Made by a program: the position numbers and the translations under genes
DNA from: Bacteroidales bacterium
GTDB taxonomy: Bacteria; Bacteroidota; Bacteroidia; Bacteroidales; UBA932
Direction: 5' to 3'
Assembly (NCBI GenBank): GCA_017555965.1
Contig: JAFZFH010000134.1
Coordinates: 1-35,672, forward strand
Length of the DNA stretch: 35,672 bases
The notes under the pieces: generated by a model
What the model was told of the DNA's origin: nothing
Databases searched by the model: none
What the model saw: the letters and a program-made list of their open reading frames with translations, nothing else
Shown: one piece after another, positions 35,271 to 35,672 of the stretch
Numbering within the stretch: position 1 is the stretch's first letter
Layout: each line of letters opens with the position of its first letter

Positions 35271-35672
35271 CTATTTTGCGCTATCGATCTGATTCAGAAG
35301 GGCTTTGACTGCTGCTTCGAGCTGTTCGTCACGGCCTTTGACTACAAGTTCCTTTGTATTCTCGATGTCAATGTCCGGATTGAGCTGGTCGTTCTCAAGG
35401 TAGGTTCCGTCAGCCTTACGATATCCTACTACAGGTATACCGAAATAGACTGTTGCATCCTGAAGATTTTCCCAAGTTACGGATGTCATTGTACCTGGTA
35501 CCGGCTTTCCTACAAGAAGTCCCATATCCTTATGCTTGTAGACCCAAGGTGTTCCATGAGCATTTGAATAATTGGCCTCTCCGATGATCATGATTGAAGC
35601 CTTGTTATAACGGCGGCTAGGCATGTCACAGGCATCCTTTCCTCTGATTTCCTGAGTAAGGTATTTTTCACC
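35271..35672 (-). CDS. S41-type peptidase, C-terminal end (partial)
   Basis: The frame is open to the window edge and codes for 133 C-terminal residues, so the gene starts outside the window. KASIMIIGEANYSNAHGTPW followed by YKHKDMGLLVGKPVPGTMTS resembles the tricorn/C-terminal processing protease (S41) catalytic region, with Ser in YSNAH as the likely nucleophile. The next part (VGYRKADGTYLENDQLNPDI) matches the usual substrate-channel end of these enzymes, and the tail (VKGRDEQLEAAVKALLNQI) is helical. These proteins are usually exported; the signal would be in the missing part. Confidence 0.8.
   Translation of the reverse strand, partial: GEKYLTQEIRGKDACDMPSRRYNKASIMIIGEANYSNAHGTPWVYKHKDMGLLVGKPVPGTMTSVTWENLQDATVYFGIPVVGYRKADGTYLENDQLNPDIDIENTKELVVKGRDEQLEAAVKALLNQIDSAK

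Noticed and set aside
1-35672. CRISPR array, phage, insertion sequence, tRNA or rRNA genes
   Set aside because: No regularly spaced repeats, transposase or integrase, T-arm motifs or rRNA stretches were found in either strand.

Overview
The window looks like chromosomal DNA of a Bacteroidales-type Bacteroidota bacterium, probably gut-associated. The evidence is a TonB-dependent receptor paired with a DUF4249 lipoprotein, many lipoproteins, an SSS sugar symporter in an arabinose operon, tryptophanase, a Bacteroidetes-style TonB, and repeated TAnnTTTG promoter boxes, several with a -33 TTTG/TTTC 19-20 bases upstream. Most genes are housekeeping or catabolic. No phage, transposase, CRISPR array, tRNA or rRNA gene was seen.

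Layout: (1) 1-4100 (+): end of a TonB-dependent receptor, a DUF4249 lipoprotein, a 561-residue protein joining an ECF sigma factor to a transmembrane segment and an outer-membrane-type barrel domain, and a small lipoprotein. (2) 4095-4300: a convergent gap with a hairpin, a 73-base palindromic element and a REP-like array. (3) 4300-13987 (-): a TlpA-like lipoprotein, then, in transcription order, tnaA, SSS symporter, araD, araA, araB and a lipoprotein aldose epimerase. (4) 14080-17935 (-): an AAA ATPase and mutS. (5) 18008-21947 (+): a glycosyltransferase and a YfhO-like membrane protein. (6) 21939-29835 (-): a long cluster sufS, sufE, sufT-like, folK, glyS, galM, thyA, folA and an NSS transporter. 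(7) 29955-30542 (+): ruvA, convergent with ybeY-mnmG (-). (8) 33215-35165 (+): tonB and hflX. (9) 35271-end (-): the C-terminal end of an S41-type peptidase.

The ara cluster encodes uptake (SSS symporter), mutarotation outside the cytoplasm (lipoprotein GalM) and isomerase-kinase-epimerase conversion of L-arabinose to D-xylulose 5-phosphate. The cluster starting at sufS combines Fe-S assembly with folate/thymidylate synthesis (folK, thyA, folA) and glycyl-tRNA synthesis.

The most notable observations are: the sigma factor-membrane-barrel fusion; a folK reading frame without any start codon, in frame behind the sufT-like stop; two exact copies of a 14-base parS-like palindrome, one inside an extra segment of mnmG and one as the core of a 44-base perfect palindrome between ruvA and mnmG; and small palindromic repeats inserted in frame in folA and in the YfhO-like gene.
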